Positions 17,170 to 25,728 of a DNA stretch of 51,116 nucleotides are shown one piece after another. The stretch is taken from the NCBI GenBank assembly GCA_028290825.1, contig JAQGJB010000092.1, positions 1 to 51,116 of the forward strand, written 5' to 3'. The notes below the pieces were generated by a model. The model had not been told where the DNA came from and ran no database searches. It was given only the letters and a program-made list of their open reading frames with translations. Position numbers and translations under genes: made by a program. Source of the stretch: Micavibrio sp. (lineage in GTDB: Bacteria; Pseudomonadota; Alphaproteobacteria; Micavibrionales; Micavibrionaceae). Within the stretch, counting starts at the first letter, position 1, and the number at the start of each line of letters is the position of its first letter.

Positions 17170-18018
17170 TTAAGCCGTGGTTTTCTGCTTCAGATCCACA
17201 ACGTTATCGTCGCTGGAGAATGTGGTAGACGGCGTGAAGGATTTGTTACCCTTGCGCTCATAGTGTTTTTTGTAATGATCCGCCACGATGTTGGTGTGCA
17301 GGATGATGCAGACATCGGTGGTGTTGAATTGTTCGTCGATCACGGCGCCGTCCCCGATCAATGAACCTATGCGCAGGTAACCCTTGATCAGCGGTGGAAG
17401 TTCGCTGAGGATCTCGCGCGGGTTCAGGTCTTCCTTCGGAAGCATGTTCATCGACACGAAACGCTCGGGCAGGGCCTTCGGGCACAGTTCCGGCGGTGCA
17501 AGGTGATAATGATAAAGATAGGATAATTGACGCGCCAGAATATTCGGGTTCGTCCCCGGGAAGCTGGCGCAGCCGAACAGCATTTCAACTTCATGCTGTA
17601 ACACATAATCGGCAATACCCTGCCACAGCATCTGCAGCACAGGGCGTGTACGGTATTGCGGCAGGACGCAGGAGCGCCCGAGTTCAAGAACGCGTGCGCC
17701 ACTGTTCAGGATGGAGTCGATATTGTATTCGCCTGATGTGTAGAAGCGGCCATATTTTTCAGCAACGGCACGATTGAGAAGGCGATAGGTGCCGACGATC
17801 TGCTCTTTTCCTGCGCGCTTGTCGATCACGATCAAATGATCGGCATGCGGATCGAAGCCGTCGAAGTCACGTTTGCGTACGGCCATTTCTGCCGAAGGCT
17901 TCGCGGCCTGTTCTTCATAAAAAACTTTGTAACGCAGTTCCTGTGCGGCATCGATTTCCGCGCTGGACTGAGCCAGGCGAACGCTTATGGAATGGTCATC
18001 GAGTGGTAAATCGGCCAT
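17170..18018 (-). CDS. olsB: L-ornithine N-alpha-acyltransferase (OlsB-type GNAT)
   Basis: 282 residues of the hemolysin-like GNAT family that acylates ornithine from 3-hydroxyacyl-ACP in ornithine lipid synthesis. Family motifs include ELRYKVFYEEQ (about 27-37), the DHLIVID and GTYRLL strands, and ELGRSCVLPQYR near 130-140. MLFGCASFPGTNP and YLYHYHLAPPEL follow. The product is handed to the adjacent OlsA. No SD is clear before the ATG at 18016-18018. Confidence 0.88.
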   Translation of the reverse strand: MADLPLDDHSISVRLAQSSAEIDAAQELRYKVFYEEQAAKPSAEMAVRKRDFDGFDPHADHLIVIDKRAGKEQIVGTYRLLNRAVAEKYGRFYTSGEYNIDSILNSGARVLELGRSCVLPQYRTRPVLQMLWQGIADYVLQHEVEMLFGCASFPGTNPNILARQLSYLYHYHLAPPELCPKALPERFVSMNMLPKEDLNPREILSELPPLIKGYLRIGSLIGDGAVIDEQFNTTDVCIILHTNIVADHYKKHYERKGNKSFTPSTTFSSDDNVVDLKQKTTA

Positions 18019-18156
18019 GTTTCAAAGGAACTCTAAAAGTTATCACCCACGGTTTTAAGGATTTACGGTCCGAGGTCAAGGATTTCCGCCCTTTTATTCG
18101 TAAAAAGAATGAGGAATTTTACAGATATGGAAAACTAATGAAATAAGCCAATTAAA

Positions 18157-19467
18157 TCAGAAGAAGAAATCCACCAGAAGTTTGATGTTCAAACCGATAA
18201 TAACAACCGCCACCACACAGGCGAGGCCCACAAGCCATACCGGAATGTGGTGTCCGTTCATCATTTTGCGGCTGCTGGTGAACTGGACCAGTGGAACGAC
18301 CGCGAAAGGGAGTTGCAGGCTGAGTATCACCTGCGACAGGACAAGTAATTTCGCCGTGCCACTTTCGCCGTAGAACCAGCAGACAACCATCGCCGGGACC
18401 AGCGCGATGAGGCGCGTCATCAGACGGCGAAGCCATGGAGCGAGGCGGATACTGATAAAGCCCTCCATGACAATCTGCCCGGCGAGCGTCGCGGTGACGG
18501 TAGAGTTCTGGCCAGAGGCGAGAAGCGCAACGGCAAATAATGTGCTGGCGATGCTGGTGCCGAGAAGCGGGGCAAATAGTTTGTGGGCTTCCTGAATTTC
18601 GGCGACCTCATTCATTCCCCGTGTATGAAACACCGCCGCGCCCATAATGAGGATGGCGGAGTTGATGAATAGCGCGAGCGACAGTGCAACTGTTGAATCG
18701 AGCGTAGCGAATTTGATCGCTTCACGTTTGGAGTTGCTGTCCGGCCCGAAATCGCGCGTCTGAACGATGGATGAATGAAGATAAAGGTTATGCGGCATCA
18801 CCGTCGCCCCCAGAATGCCGATGGCGATATACAGCATGGCAGGATTTTTTACGATGTCCGTGGTCGGGATATACCCCTGTAAAACCGCTGCGAAATCAGG
18901 CTGCGCGAAGGCAATCTGCACGATGAAACATCCGGCGATGATCGCCATCAGGGCAATGATAAAGGCTTCCAGATACCTGAACCCCTTCGATTGCAGGAAC
19001 AGGATCAGGAACGTGTCGAGCACGGTCAGTGAAATCCCCACCATCAACGGCATGCCGAAGAGAAGGTTGAGCGCAATCGCCGTGCCGATGATTTCCGCCA
19101 GGTCGCAGGCGCAGATCGCAATCTCGCATAAAATCCATAGCGCGAACGAGACGGGCCGCGAATATTGGCGGCGGCAGGCCTGCGCCAGGTCCATCCCCGT
19201 TGCAATGCCAAGGCGCGCGGCAAGCGATTGCAAAAGGATCGCCATCAGGTTTGAAATCAGGATGACCGAGAGCAGGGTGTACCCGAACGCGGAACCCCCG
19301 GCGATGTCGGTCGCCCAGTTGCCGGGATCCATATATCCGACAGCGACCAGATAACCCGGCCCTGCAAAGGCCATCATCTTGCGCCAGAACCCGGCGTTTT
19401 GTGGTACTTTTACAGTACGATAAACCTCGGCCAGCGAGGCGGTCTCTGTCTTTGCGGAATATATCAT
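18157..19467 (-). CDS. mntH: Nramp-family Mn2+/H+ symporter
   Basis: Imports Mn2+ (and Fe2+) across the inner membrane. 436 residues with about 11 hydrophobic helices. The metal-binding DPGN motif is at 47-50, and the second site is in [13 protein letters not shown] with Met224 and His226. I start at the ATG at 19465-19467; a longer frame adds 13 unlikely residues. The E. coli-like MntR gene downstream of the divergent small gene strongly suggests Mn-dependent repression. Confidence 0.96.
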   Translation of the reverse strand: MIYSAKTETASLAEVYRTVKVPQNAGFWRKMMAFAGPGYLVAVGYMDPGNWATDIAGGSAFGYTLLSVILISNLMAILLQSLAARLGIATGMDLAQACRRQYSRPVSFALWILCEIAICACDLAEIIGTAIALNLLFGMPLMVGISLTVLDTFLILFLQSKGFRYLEAFIIALMAIIAGCFIVQIAFAQPDFAAVLQGYIPTTDIVKNPAMLYIAIGILGATVMPHNLYLHSSIVQTRDFGPDSNSKREAIKFATLDSTVALSLALFINSAILIMGAAVFHTRGMNEVAEIQEAHKLFAPLLGTSIASTLFAVALLASGQNSTVTATLAGQIVMEGFISIRLAPWLRRLMTRLIALVPAMVVCWFYGESGTAKLLVLSQVILSLQLPFAVVPLVQFTSSRKMMNGHHIPVWLVGLACVVAVVIIGLNIKLLVDFFF

Positions 19468-19473
19468 AAATGA

Positions 19474-19503
19474 AGTATATAGCTCAAAGTGTAGCCATGG
19501 CAA
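19474..19503 (-). promoter_or_regulatory. Candidate mntH promoter
   Basis: On the minus strand TTGCCA (19498-19503) and TATACT (19474-19479) are 18 bp apart, ending about 7 bp before the ATG. The leader would be nearly absent, matching the lack of a Shine-Dalgarno sequence. MntR would be expected to bind near here, but no clean palindrome is seen. Confidence 0.35.
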
Positions 19504-19583
19504 CAAATTTGACAGGAATTGCAGAATGGCCGATCATAGAAGAGGCGCAATTCTGCGCCACGCCAGGGATTTTAGGAATTGCG

Positions 19584-19916
19584 ATGGGCATCCGAAATAC
19601 GCTTGAGAGTATTTACAGAAGATTCCCTCGCATGAGGCAAAGTTGCAATATCCGTTTTGCGGCCTGTGTCTTCCTTTGTCCCGTTATTTTCGTTGTCCTG
19701 AGCCTGGTGTCCTATTTTTTCGCTATGGCCGGGTGGTCGTGGCTAAATACGCACCAATTGACCATGATTGTTATATCGGTTCTTCCCGGTGCTATTATTA
19801 TGCGCGATAATAAAGCCGGTATCTCAATGCTGGCCTACCTGTTTTCGGGATGGTTTTTATCCTTCGTCTCCGGGATGCTTCTTCTGATTGGCGTCTGGGC
19901 TATAGCGGGAGATTAG
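19584..19916 (+). CDS. Small membrane protein of unknown function
   Basis: 110 residues from the ATG at 19584, which has AGGA 6 nt upstream; the open frame extends back to 19470, but that part looks non-coding. Three hydrophobic segments (about 24-48, 53-68 and 75-105) follow a basic N-terminus (ESIYRRFPRMR). It ends one base before mntR starts, so it is probably co-transcribed and may belong to the Mn regulon. No family recognised. Confidence 0.6.
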   Translation: MGIRNTLESIYRRFPRMRQSCNIRFAACVFLCPVIFVVLSLVSYFFAMAGWSWLNTHQLTMIVISVLPGAIIMRDNKAGISMLAYLFSGWFLSFVSGMLLLIGVWAIAGD

Positions 19917-19917
19917 T

Positions 19918-20376
19918 ATGACCAAAGAAATGCCGCCCAAAATCATCATCCCCGCAGACCCGGAACACCAGGCCCTGCGTTTCAACCGTGTGCGCGAAGC
20001 CCACCAGACGGAAACGGCGGAGGACTATGTCGAACTGATCGCCGATCTGATCGAAACCCAGGGGGAGGCGCGTGTGGTTGATCTGGCCACGCGTTTTGGA
20101 GTTTCGCATGCGACCGTGAACAAGGTGATCCTGCGCCTGAACCGCGAGGGTCTGGTCGTCAATAAAAAATACCGTTCCCTGTTCCTGACCGATGAAGGCC
20201 GTGAGCTGGCCGCGAAGTGCCGTGAACGGCATCAGGTCGTGACCGACTTCCTGAAAGCCATCGGCGTGCCCGATGATATTGCCGAACTCGATGCGGAGGG
20301 TGTGGAGCATCATGTCAGCGCCGAAACGCTGAAGATTTTCAAGGCCTTTACCCGCAAAACCCGGAAAATCTCATGA
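19918..20376 (+). CDS. mntR: Manganese-responsive transcriptional regulator MntR (DtxR family)
   Basis: 152 residues. An N-terminal winged helix (GEARVVDLATRFGVSHATVNKVILRL, about 49-75) is followed by a dimerisation domain whose ERHQVV, DAEGVEHHVS and ETL segments closely match E. coli MntR. The acidic and His residues there bind Mn2+. It probably represses the divergent mntH when Mn is sufficient. Its TGA overlaps the ATG of the phosphatase gene (ATGA, 20373-20376), indicating translational coupling. Confidence 0.93.
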   Translation: MTKEMPPKIIIPADPEHQALRFNRVREAHQTETAEDYVELIADLIETQGEARVVDLATRFGVSHATVNKVILRLNREGLVVNKKYRSLFLTDEGRELAAKCRERHQVVTDFLKAIGVPDDIAELDAEGVEHHVSAETLKIFKAFTRKTRKIS

Positions 20377-20822
20377 AGCGCGTCCTGTTCGTCTGCACCG
20401 GGAATATATGCAGGTCGCCAACGGCGGAGGGCGTGATGCGCCATCACGCCAAGGGTCTGGACATCGAAACCGATTCCGCCGCAATACAGGGTTATCATAT
20501 CGGCGACGCGCCGGACCCGCGCACAATCGCGATGGCGAAGACCCGCGGTTATGACCTGACACCGCTTCGTGCGCGGAAAGTGAAGCTGGACGACTTCAAT
20601 ACCTATGATCTCATTCTGGCGATGGACAAAGGTCATCATGAGGCATTGATCGCCATGGCGCCGCCGGCATCGCGCGCGGAACTGGCTTTGTTTCTCGATT
20701 ACACGAAAGACAGCGGGTACGAAGAGGTTCCCGACCCTTATTACGGCGAGGAGCGGGATTTTGAAATTGTCCTCGATCTCGTCGAACGGGGCGTCACCGG
20801 CCTGATAGGAACATTGAGATGA
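20373..20822 (+). CDS. Low-molecular-weight protein tyrosine phosphatase family protein
   Basis: 149 residues. The C-x5-R phosphatase loop is at the N-terminus (VCTGNICRSPTAEG, Cys8 and Arg14). The general acid Asp is in VPDPYYGEE near residue 110. Both ends overlap neighbours by ATGA. The next gene is a fructosamine-kinase-family protein. As I recall, members of this phosphatase family found beside such kinases can act on sugar-amine phosphates such as ribulosamine 5-phosphate, so a deglycation role is as likely as protein-tyrosine dephosphorylation. Confidence 0.92.
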   Translation: MKRVLFVCTGNICRSPTAEGVMRHHAKGLDIETDSAAIQGYHIGDAPDPRTIAMAKTRGYDLTPLRARKVKLDDFNTYDLILAMDKGHHEALIAMAPPASRAELALFLDYTKDSGYEEVPDPYYGEERDFEIVLDLVERGVTGLIGTLR

Positions 20823-21706
20823 TCCGGGAATCAGAGGGCAGGAGGTTGCGCGAAAAAATTGAGGAACGCACCGGAATCCAGATCGCCGATATTCGTTTTT
20901 ATGCCGCCGGACAGAATTCGCATCTCTATCTTGTCGACCTTGATGACAAGCGCCGGATGATCGGAAAAATTTTACCCCAGGGTATCGATTCGACCGGCAG
21001 CGCGGATCTTGAGATCGAAGGATGGATGCTGGAATACCTGAACCGTCAGGGAAAGCTCAGCGTGCCGAAAGTGTATTGGTACGACAAGACCACAATCCTG
21101 ATGGATTTCATCGTCGGCAGCGGCACGGTCGAGGCAACGGTGGAAACCGATGCGGCCGAAAAACTGGCGGCCCTGCATTCCGTGCAGACCCGTTTTTTTG
21201 GGCTGGAGCGCGACACCGCGATTTCCTCCATCATCCAGCCCAACCATTTTGAACTGAGCTGGCCGGTGTTTTTCCGTGATTACAGGCTCAGCCCGCTTGC
21301 AACGGCGGCGCTGGAGGGCGGACTGATCGATGCGTCTTTGATGATCAAAATCACCAGACTTGGTGAAAAACTGGACCAGTATATCGGCAATACCGCAAAG
21401 CCGGGTCTGGTCCATGGCGATCTATGGCCGGGAAATTTTATCCTGAATGGTGGTAAAGTGGCGGCTTTTATAGATCCTGCGATATATTACGCCGATCCGG
21501 AAATAGAACTGGCCGCGATTTACCTATACGGGACATTTGGCGAAACATTCTTCAAACGCTATAATGAGATAAGGCCGATCGCGCCGGATTTTCATGACGC
21601 ACGCTGCGCTCTCTATTCTCTCTACCCGCTTCTGGTCGAGCTTTGCCGCCGCCAGACGCAGCATGTCAAACGGATCGAAGACATCGTCAATCGTTTTACG
21701 GGATAA
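20819..21706 (+). CDS. Fructosamine kinase family protein (probable ribulosamine/erythrulosamine 3-kinase)
   Basis: 295 residues with the protein-kinase-like fold of FN3K. Motifs are AAGQNSHLYLV (nucleotide loop, about 29-39), the catalytic LVHGDLWPGNFIL (His199, Asp201, Asn206), and AFIDPAIYYADPEIELA (metal-binding Asp219). Such kinases phosphorylate ketoamine adducts on glycated proteins at the sugar 3-hydroxyl, making them unstable; bacterial members prefer ribulosamines. It starts inside the end of the phosphatase gene (ATGA, 20819-20822). An mntR-phosphatase-kinase transcript would link deglycation to Mn status. Confidence 0.9.
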   Translation: MIRESEGRRLREKIEERTGIQIADIRFYAAGQNSHLYLVDLDDKRRMIGKILPQGIDSTGSADLEIEGWMLEYLNRQGKLSVPKVYWYDKTTILMDFIVGSGTVEATVETDAAEKLAALHSVQTRFFGLERDTAISSIIQPNHFELSWPVFFRDYRLSPLATAALEGGLIDASLMIKITRLGEKLDQYIGNTAKPGLVHGDLWPGNFILNGGKVAAFIDPAIYYADPEIELAAIYLYGTFGETFFKRYNEIRPIAPDFHDARCALYSLYPLLVELCRRQTQHVKRIEDIVNRFTG

Positions 21707-21711
21707 ACATC

Positions 21712-22503
21712 ATGCGTGAAATTCTGCCTAAAATTATCGGTGGTGTCGTTCTGCTCTCCGTGGTCGGCGGCGGGGCAATGATGATGACCCGGAATAAAAA
21801 TACGGCGGCAACAGGGCCGGTTCCGGTAGCGGCCCCCACGGCAGTTATGACGGCCCCGCCACCTGTGCCGGAAGAACAGGCCCGATATAAACGCGATATG
21901 CTGGGCTATGACGATACGGTAACCGCCGCCGCCACGCCGCCGAAAGTGGTGGCCGCAGCGGTTGTTGCCAATGCCCCGCCGCCCGCAATCCCGGCAGAAA
22001 ATTCAGGGCGCGCGAAGTTGCAGGTCGGCAAAACTGCGGGCGCAATCAAACTGAGCAGTATTCAGTTGAAGGCGGGAGAAAAAATATCCCTCTATTACAC
22101 ATGTAATCAGAAGAACGTTTCCCCGCCACTGACCTGGTCTAATGCCCCCTCGGGTACGAAAAGCTTCGTCATCCTGATGGAGGGGCCGGACAGAGGCCGC
22201 GGTGAACCTCTGCAATGGGGCGTTTATAATATTCCCGCGTCGCAGACCTCACTGGGTGAGGCCCTGCCCAAAATTCCAATGGACGATAAGGGAATCGGTC
22301 AGGCCATGACCGAGGCCGGACCTGTCGGCTATGTCGGCCCGTGCAGCCCGAAAGGGGCGGCAACCTTCGTGTTTTCGATTTATGCGCTTGATGCCGAACT
22401 GAAACTGCATGGTGGCGCAACACGGAACGAACTGATCAACGCCATGAACGGGCATATCATCGATATGATGAAACTCCCGGTGACGCATTATTTCAGGCTT
22501 TAG
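21712..22503 (+). CDS. Membrane-anchored PEBP (YbhB/YbcL, Raf kinase inhibitor-like) protein
   Basis: 263 residues from the ATG at 21712, 5 nt after the kinase stop. A hydrophobic anchor or signal (about 9-24) is followed by an Ala/Pro/Val-rich linker to about residue 95. The C-terminal domain has the PEBP pattern: NVSPPLTWSNAPSGTKSFVI, QWGVYNIP, GYVGPCSPKGAATFVFSIYALD. The ligand pocket should face the periplasm. The bacterial function is unclear. The 3' end overlaps the opposing etfA stop by 4 bp. Confidence 0.88.
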   Translation: MREILPKIIGGVVLLSVVGGGAMMMTRNKNTAATGPVPVAAPTAVMTAPPPVPEEQARYKRDMLGYDDTVTAAATPPKVVAAAVVANAPPPAIPAENSGRAKLQVGKTAGAIKLSSIQLKAGEKISLYYTCNQKNVSPPLTWSNAPSGTKSFVILMEGPDRGRGEPLQWGVYNIPASQTSLGEALPKIPMDDKGIGQAMTEAGPVGYVGPCSPKGAATFVFSIYALDAELKLHGGATRNELINAMNGHIIDMMKLPVTHYFRL

Positions 22504-23432
22504 CCCAGCGCCTTTTCAAGCGCCGGCAGGATTTCGAAAAGATCGCCGACAAGGCCGTAATCCGCCACCTGGAAAATCGGCGCGTCGCCATCCTTGTTGA
22601 TGGCGACGATGACTTTCGAATCCTTCATCCCGGCCAGATGCTGGATCGCGCCGGAGATACCTATGGCGATATAAAGATTTGGCGCGACGATCTTTCCTGT
22701 CTGCCCCACCTGATAATCATTTGGCACATACCCGGCATCAACAGCCGCGCGCGATGCACCGAGCGCAGCATTGAGTTTATCCGCCAGAGGCAGGAGATAT
22801 TTTTGGAAATTTTCGCCGTTACCAAGGCCGCGCCCGCCGGAAATAACCACTTTCGCGGTCTGCAGTTCCGGGCGTTCCGATTTAACGACGTCCTGGCTGA
22901 CATAGGTGGTGAGGCCGGTATCCCCGGTGGAGGCGAGTGCTTCAACTGTCGCCGAACCGTCACGGTCCGCCGCATCGAACGCGGTCGGGCGGATGGAGAT
23001 CGCCATTAATGGTGCGGAAACCTGCACCGTGGACAGCGCATTGCCCGCATAGATCGGACGCACAAACGTATCGGCGGATTCAATCGCAATCACATCGGAA
23101 ACCTGTGGCGCATCCAGCAGCGCTGCAATGCGAGGCAGGACATTTTTACCGAAGAACGAGGCCGGGGTCAGGATATGGCTGTAATTCCTGCCAATGCTGA
23201 CCACCAGTTTTGCAAGGTTTTCGGCAAGGCCATGGGCATAGGCCGCATCGTCGCTGTGCAGTATTTTGGCAATACCGGAAACTTTCGCGGCTTCGTCGGC
23301 GACAGACTGGCTGCCTGAACCGGCGACCAGCACATGGATATCGCCGCCTAGTTTTGCGGCCGCGGTGATGGTGTTCAGCGTTCCGGCGTTAAGGGTTTTG
23401 TTATCATGTTCGGCAATGACAAGAATGCTCAT
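22500..23432 (-). CDS. etfA: Electron transfer flavoprotein, alpha subunit
   Basis: With EtfB it carries electrons from acyl-CoA and other dehydrogenases to ETF-quinone oxidoreductase. 310 residues, normal length. The C-terminal FAD-binding domain shows [44 protein letters not shown] and the [22 protein letters not shown] signature. It follows etfB after one base, so the two are one operon. Confidence 0.97.
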   Translation of the reverse strand: MSILVIAEHDNKTLNAGTLNTITAAAKLGGDIHVLVAGSGSQSVADEAAKVSGIAKILHSDDAAYAHGLAENLAKLVVSIGRNYSHILTPASFFGKNVLPRIAALLDAPQVSDVIAIESADTFVRPIYAGNALSTVQVSAPLMAISIRPTAFDAADRDGSATVEALASTGDTGLTTYVSQDVVKSERPELQTAKVVISGGRGLGNGENFQKYLLPLADKLNAALGASRAAVDAGYVPNDYQVGQTGKIVAPNLYIAIGISGAIQHLAGMKDSKVIVAINKDGDAPIFQVADYGLVGDLFEILPALEKALG

Positions 23433-23433
23433 T

Positions 23434-24183
23434 TTAAATGACCTTCGCTTCGTTTTTCAGTTTGCTGACCAGTTCTTCGACATTGGCCACTTTGATTCCG
23501 GCCTTGCGCTTTGGTGGCTCGGTCACTTTGAGTGTTTTGATTTTCTGTTCGACGGTGACGCCCAGATCGGCAGGGGTCACGCTGTCGAGAGGTTTTTTCT
23601 TGGCCTTCATGATATTGGGGAGGGCGGCGTAACGCGGTTCATTGAGCCGAAGATCGGTCGTCACAACGCAGGGCATTTTCAGCTTTAAAGTCTCCAGCCC
23701 GCCGTCGATTTCGCGGGTAACCGTGGCGGAGCCGCCTTCCAGAACGATCTTTGACGCAAAGGTGCCCTGCGGCCATTCAAGAAGCGCGGCCAGCATCTGC
23801 CCCGTCTGATTGTTTTCGCCGTCAATAGCCTGCTTGCCGGTCAGGACGAGGCCGGGTTGTTCTTTCTCAACCACCGCCTTCAGCAGTTTCGCCATGACCA
23901 GAGGCTGAATCTCTTCATCCGTATTAATGTGGATGCCGCGGTCGGCACCCATCGCCATCGCGGTGCGCATGGTTTCCTGGACATTGGCAGGGCCAACCGA
24001 GACAACGACGATTTCACTGACCGTTCCGGCTTCTTTCATGCGCACGGCTTCTTCCACCGCAATCTCACAGAAAGGGTTCATCGACATTTTCACATTGGCG
24101 GTTTCAACACCAGTCTGGTCGGCCTTGACCCGTATGGAAACATAGGCGTCGATGACGCGTTTGACGGGAACGAGAACTTTCAT
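23434..24183 (-). CDS. etfB: Electron transfer flavoprotein, beta subunit
   Basis: 249 residues, starting [12 protein letters not shown] as usual. It contains the AMP-binding segments [22 protein letters not shown] and [26 protein letters not shown] and the recognition-loop region [27 protein letters not shown] lies about 9 nt before the ATG. First gene of the etfBA operon. Confidence 0.97.
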   Translation of the reverse strand: MKVLVPVKRVIDAYVSIRVKADQTGVETANVKMSMNPFCEIAVEEAVRMKEAGTVSEIVVVSVGPANVQETMRTAMAMGADRGIHINTDEEIQPLVMAKLLKAVVEKEQPGLVLTGKQAIDGENNQTGQMLAALLEWPQGTFASKIVLEGGSATVTREIDGGLETLKLKMPCVVTTDLRLNEPRYAALPNIMKAKKKPLDSVTPADLGVTVEQKIKTLKVTEPPKRKAGIKVANVEELVSKLKNEAKVI

Positions 24184-24327
24184 GAACGGCAGCCTTCCAG
24201 AATCAATATTGATTGTCAGATTGTAACGCCTTGCCGGGTAGGATCAAGCCGGGATTATGTGCGAATACGGCACTGCAAAACACTCATCATCATCGTTTTG
24301 TATATAAATAACAGGGCCTGAAAAACG

Positions 24328-24357
24328 CTGAAGGCACCCGGGGCGGGGTGCCTTCAG
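24328..24357 (-). terminator. Rho-independent terminator of csbD
   Basis: Perfect 12-bp arms CTGAAGGCACCC (24328-24339) and GGGTGCCTTCAG (24346-24357) with a 6-nt loop. On the minus strand the stem is followed by CGTTTTTC. It lies 38 bp beyond the csbD stop. Confidence 0.85.
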
Positions 24358-24394
24358 TCTGACGTGCAGACGCACAAACCGCCAGGGGAAGCGA

Positions 24395-24604
24395 TTATGA
24401 TGCGGTATGCGACGTATCCTTCATTTCTGCCAGATGGCTTTCAACCTGATCGCGTGTCAGGCCGTAAGATTCCTGAAGTTTACCGGCGAGTTTTTCAATA
24501 TCGCCGTTAATCGTTTCAAGATCGTCATCTGTCAGTTTTCCCCATTTGCTCTGGAGGTCGCCTTTGAACTGTTTCCATTTTCCTGAAAAAATGTCCTTGT
24601 TCAT
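24395..24604 (-). CDS. CsbD family stress protein
   Basis: 69 residues, starting MNKDIFSGKWKQFKGDL and containing KWGKLTDDDLETINGDIEKLAGKLQ, the CsbD pattern of a small hydrophilic four-helix protein. AAGGAGA precedes the ATG; the longer open frame upstream has no such site. CsbD proteins are general-stress proteins of unknown mechanism. It lies downstream of the PRC-barrel gene with a GC-rich hairpin between them. Confidence 0.9.
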   Translation of the reverse strand: MNKDIFSGKWKQFKGDLQSKWGKLTDDDLETINGDIEKLAGKLQESYGLTRDQVESHLAEMKDTSHTAS

Positions 24605-24643
24605 GCCAGTCTCCTTCAATGTGGAAAAACTCCGGGATAAGGA

Positions 24644-24681
24644 GGGGGGCGCCGCGCCCGGAGCCAAACCCGGCACCCCCC
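24644..24681 (-). repeat. GC-rich hairpin between the PRC-barrel and csbD genes
   Basis: Arms GGGGGGCGCCG (24644-24654) and CGGCACCCCCC (24671-24681) pair with one mismatch (a G-U pair in the RNA) around a 16-nt loop. There is no T-run, so it looks like an attenuator, processing or mRNA-stabilising element rather than a classical terminator. Confidence 0.5.
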
Positions 24682-24688
24682 AACTGGA

Positions 24689-25588
24689 TTAGTTTGTTTT
24701 GCTGACGCTCTTTTTGTAGTTGTCGAACGAAGAGGACTGCGCCGCTGATAACTGAAGCGTGACTTTGCCGCCTTCTTCGCGGGTCAGCTTCGCATCGCTG
24801 AAATCAAGAGCCGCCTTTTCACCGCCCAGACCCAGAGTTTTGTCGAACCCGACGATCAGTTTGGTTGCCTGGCCTTTGCTCATGATGACATTGTCGACTG
24901 ACGCCAGTTTCTTGCTATCCGGTGTCAGGATGCTGGATGCCAGAACTTCCTTCAGGCTGACGCCGTCCGCGGGAAGAACGTTAACGCCTGCGGTTTCTGT
25001 CGGCTTGTAAGAAAATTCAGCAACGTTCTTTACGGTGTCCTTAGAGAGGGGCATTAAGATTTCCGCATCTTCGCTGCTTTTCACAACACTCGCGTAATTC
25101 AGCGCGGCCATTTTCCCGCCGACACCGAAGAAACCGCCATCCTGCACGATGATGGATTTTGCGTTTCCATCCTTGTCGAGAATGATGTCATGGATCTTCG
25201 CAACGTTTTTACCCTGCGTATCCTTGATCGACTGCCCAATGATGGCTTTGGCGGAATAGCTGGTCTGGAAGGTGGTGTGGTCGAAAGTCGTGCCCTGTTG
25301 GTCTTTGCCAAGAACGACAGCTTTTACATCGTGATATTTCTCATCCACTGCGTTTGCAACTTTATGCGTGGTTTTGGAAATGCTGTCCTTGGTATTATCC
25401 AGGCCCTGTTTGATGTCGTCCTTGGTGACTTCAACACCGCGCGGGTTGGCTTTGGCTTCGACGCTGCCGGGTTGGGCCTGATCCTGCGCCTGTTGTCCGG
25501 CACGAACGGTATCGGCCAAAACAGGAGTTACGGCCATAATGGCCAGAACGGAGGCGCAGCCGAGAATTTTTGTGAAATAAAGTGACAT
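24689..25588 (-). CDS. Exported PRC-barrel domain protein
   Basis: 299 residues with a Sec signal peptide (cleavage near VLAD, about residue 25) and a charged helical linker (about 45-85). Two PRC-barrel-like repeats follow, at about 110-190 (IIGQSIKDTQGKNVAKIHDI ... GGFFGVGGKMAAL) and about 215-285 (ILTPDSKKLASVDNVIM ... LGLGGEKAALDF). PRC barrels are small beta-barrels that bind protein or RNA partners. Here the location is periplasmic and the partner unknown. Paired with csbD, probably a stress or envelope gene. Confidence 0.85.
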   Translation of the reverse strand: MSLYFTKILGCASVLAIMAVTPVLADTVRAGQQAQDQAQPGSVEAKANPRGVEVTKDDIKQGLDNTKDSISKTTHKVANAVDEKYHDVKAVVLGKDQQGTTFDHTTFQTSYSAKAIIGQSIKDTQGKNVAKIHDIILDKDGNAKSIIVQDGGFFGVGGKMAALNYASVVKSSEDAEILMPLSKDTVKNVAEFSYKPTETAGVNVLPADGVSLKEVLASSILTPDSKKLASVDNVIMSKGQATKLIVGFDKTLGLGGEKAALDFSDAKLTREEGGKVTLQLSAAQSSSFDNYKKSVSKTN

Positions 25589-25728
25589 TGTTTGCTCCTG
25601 ATAGGTTTTAAAGAAGGGATTTTCAGTCCCGTTCTCTTACCTAAGACAAAGGCGGAATTGATCAAGGCAAAGCGCAGTGATAAAAATACGCGCGTAATCA
25701 TGCATATGTATGGAACTATTCTTTCAAA

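Noticed and set aside
19478-19500. GCTA-containing repeat in the mntH promoter as an MntR box
   Set aside because: The two GCTA copies are in direct, not inverted, orientation, so they do not match the palindromic MntR operator; left as a promoter only.
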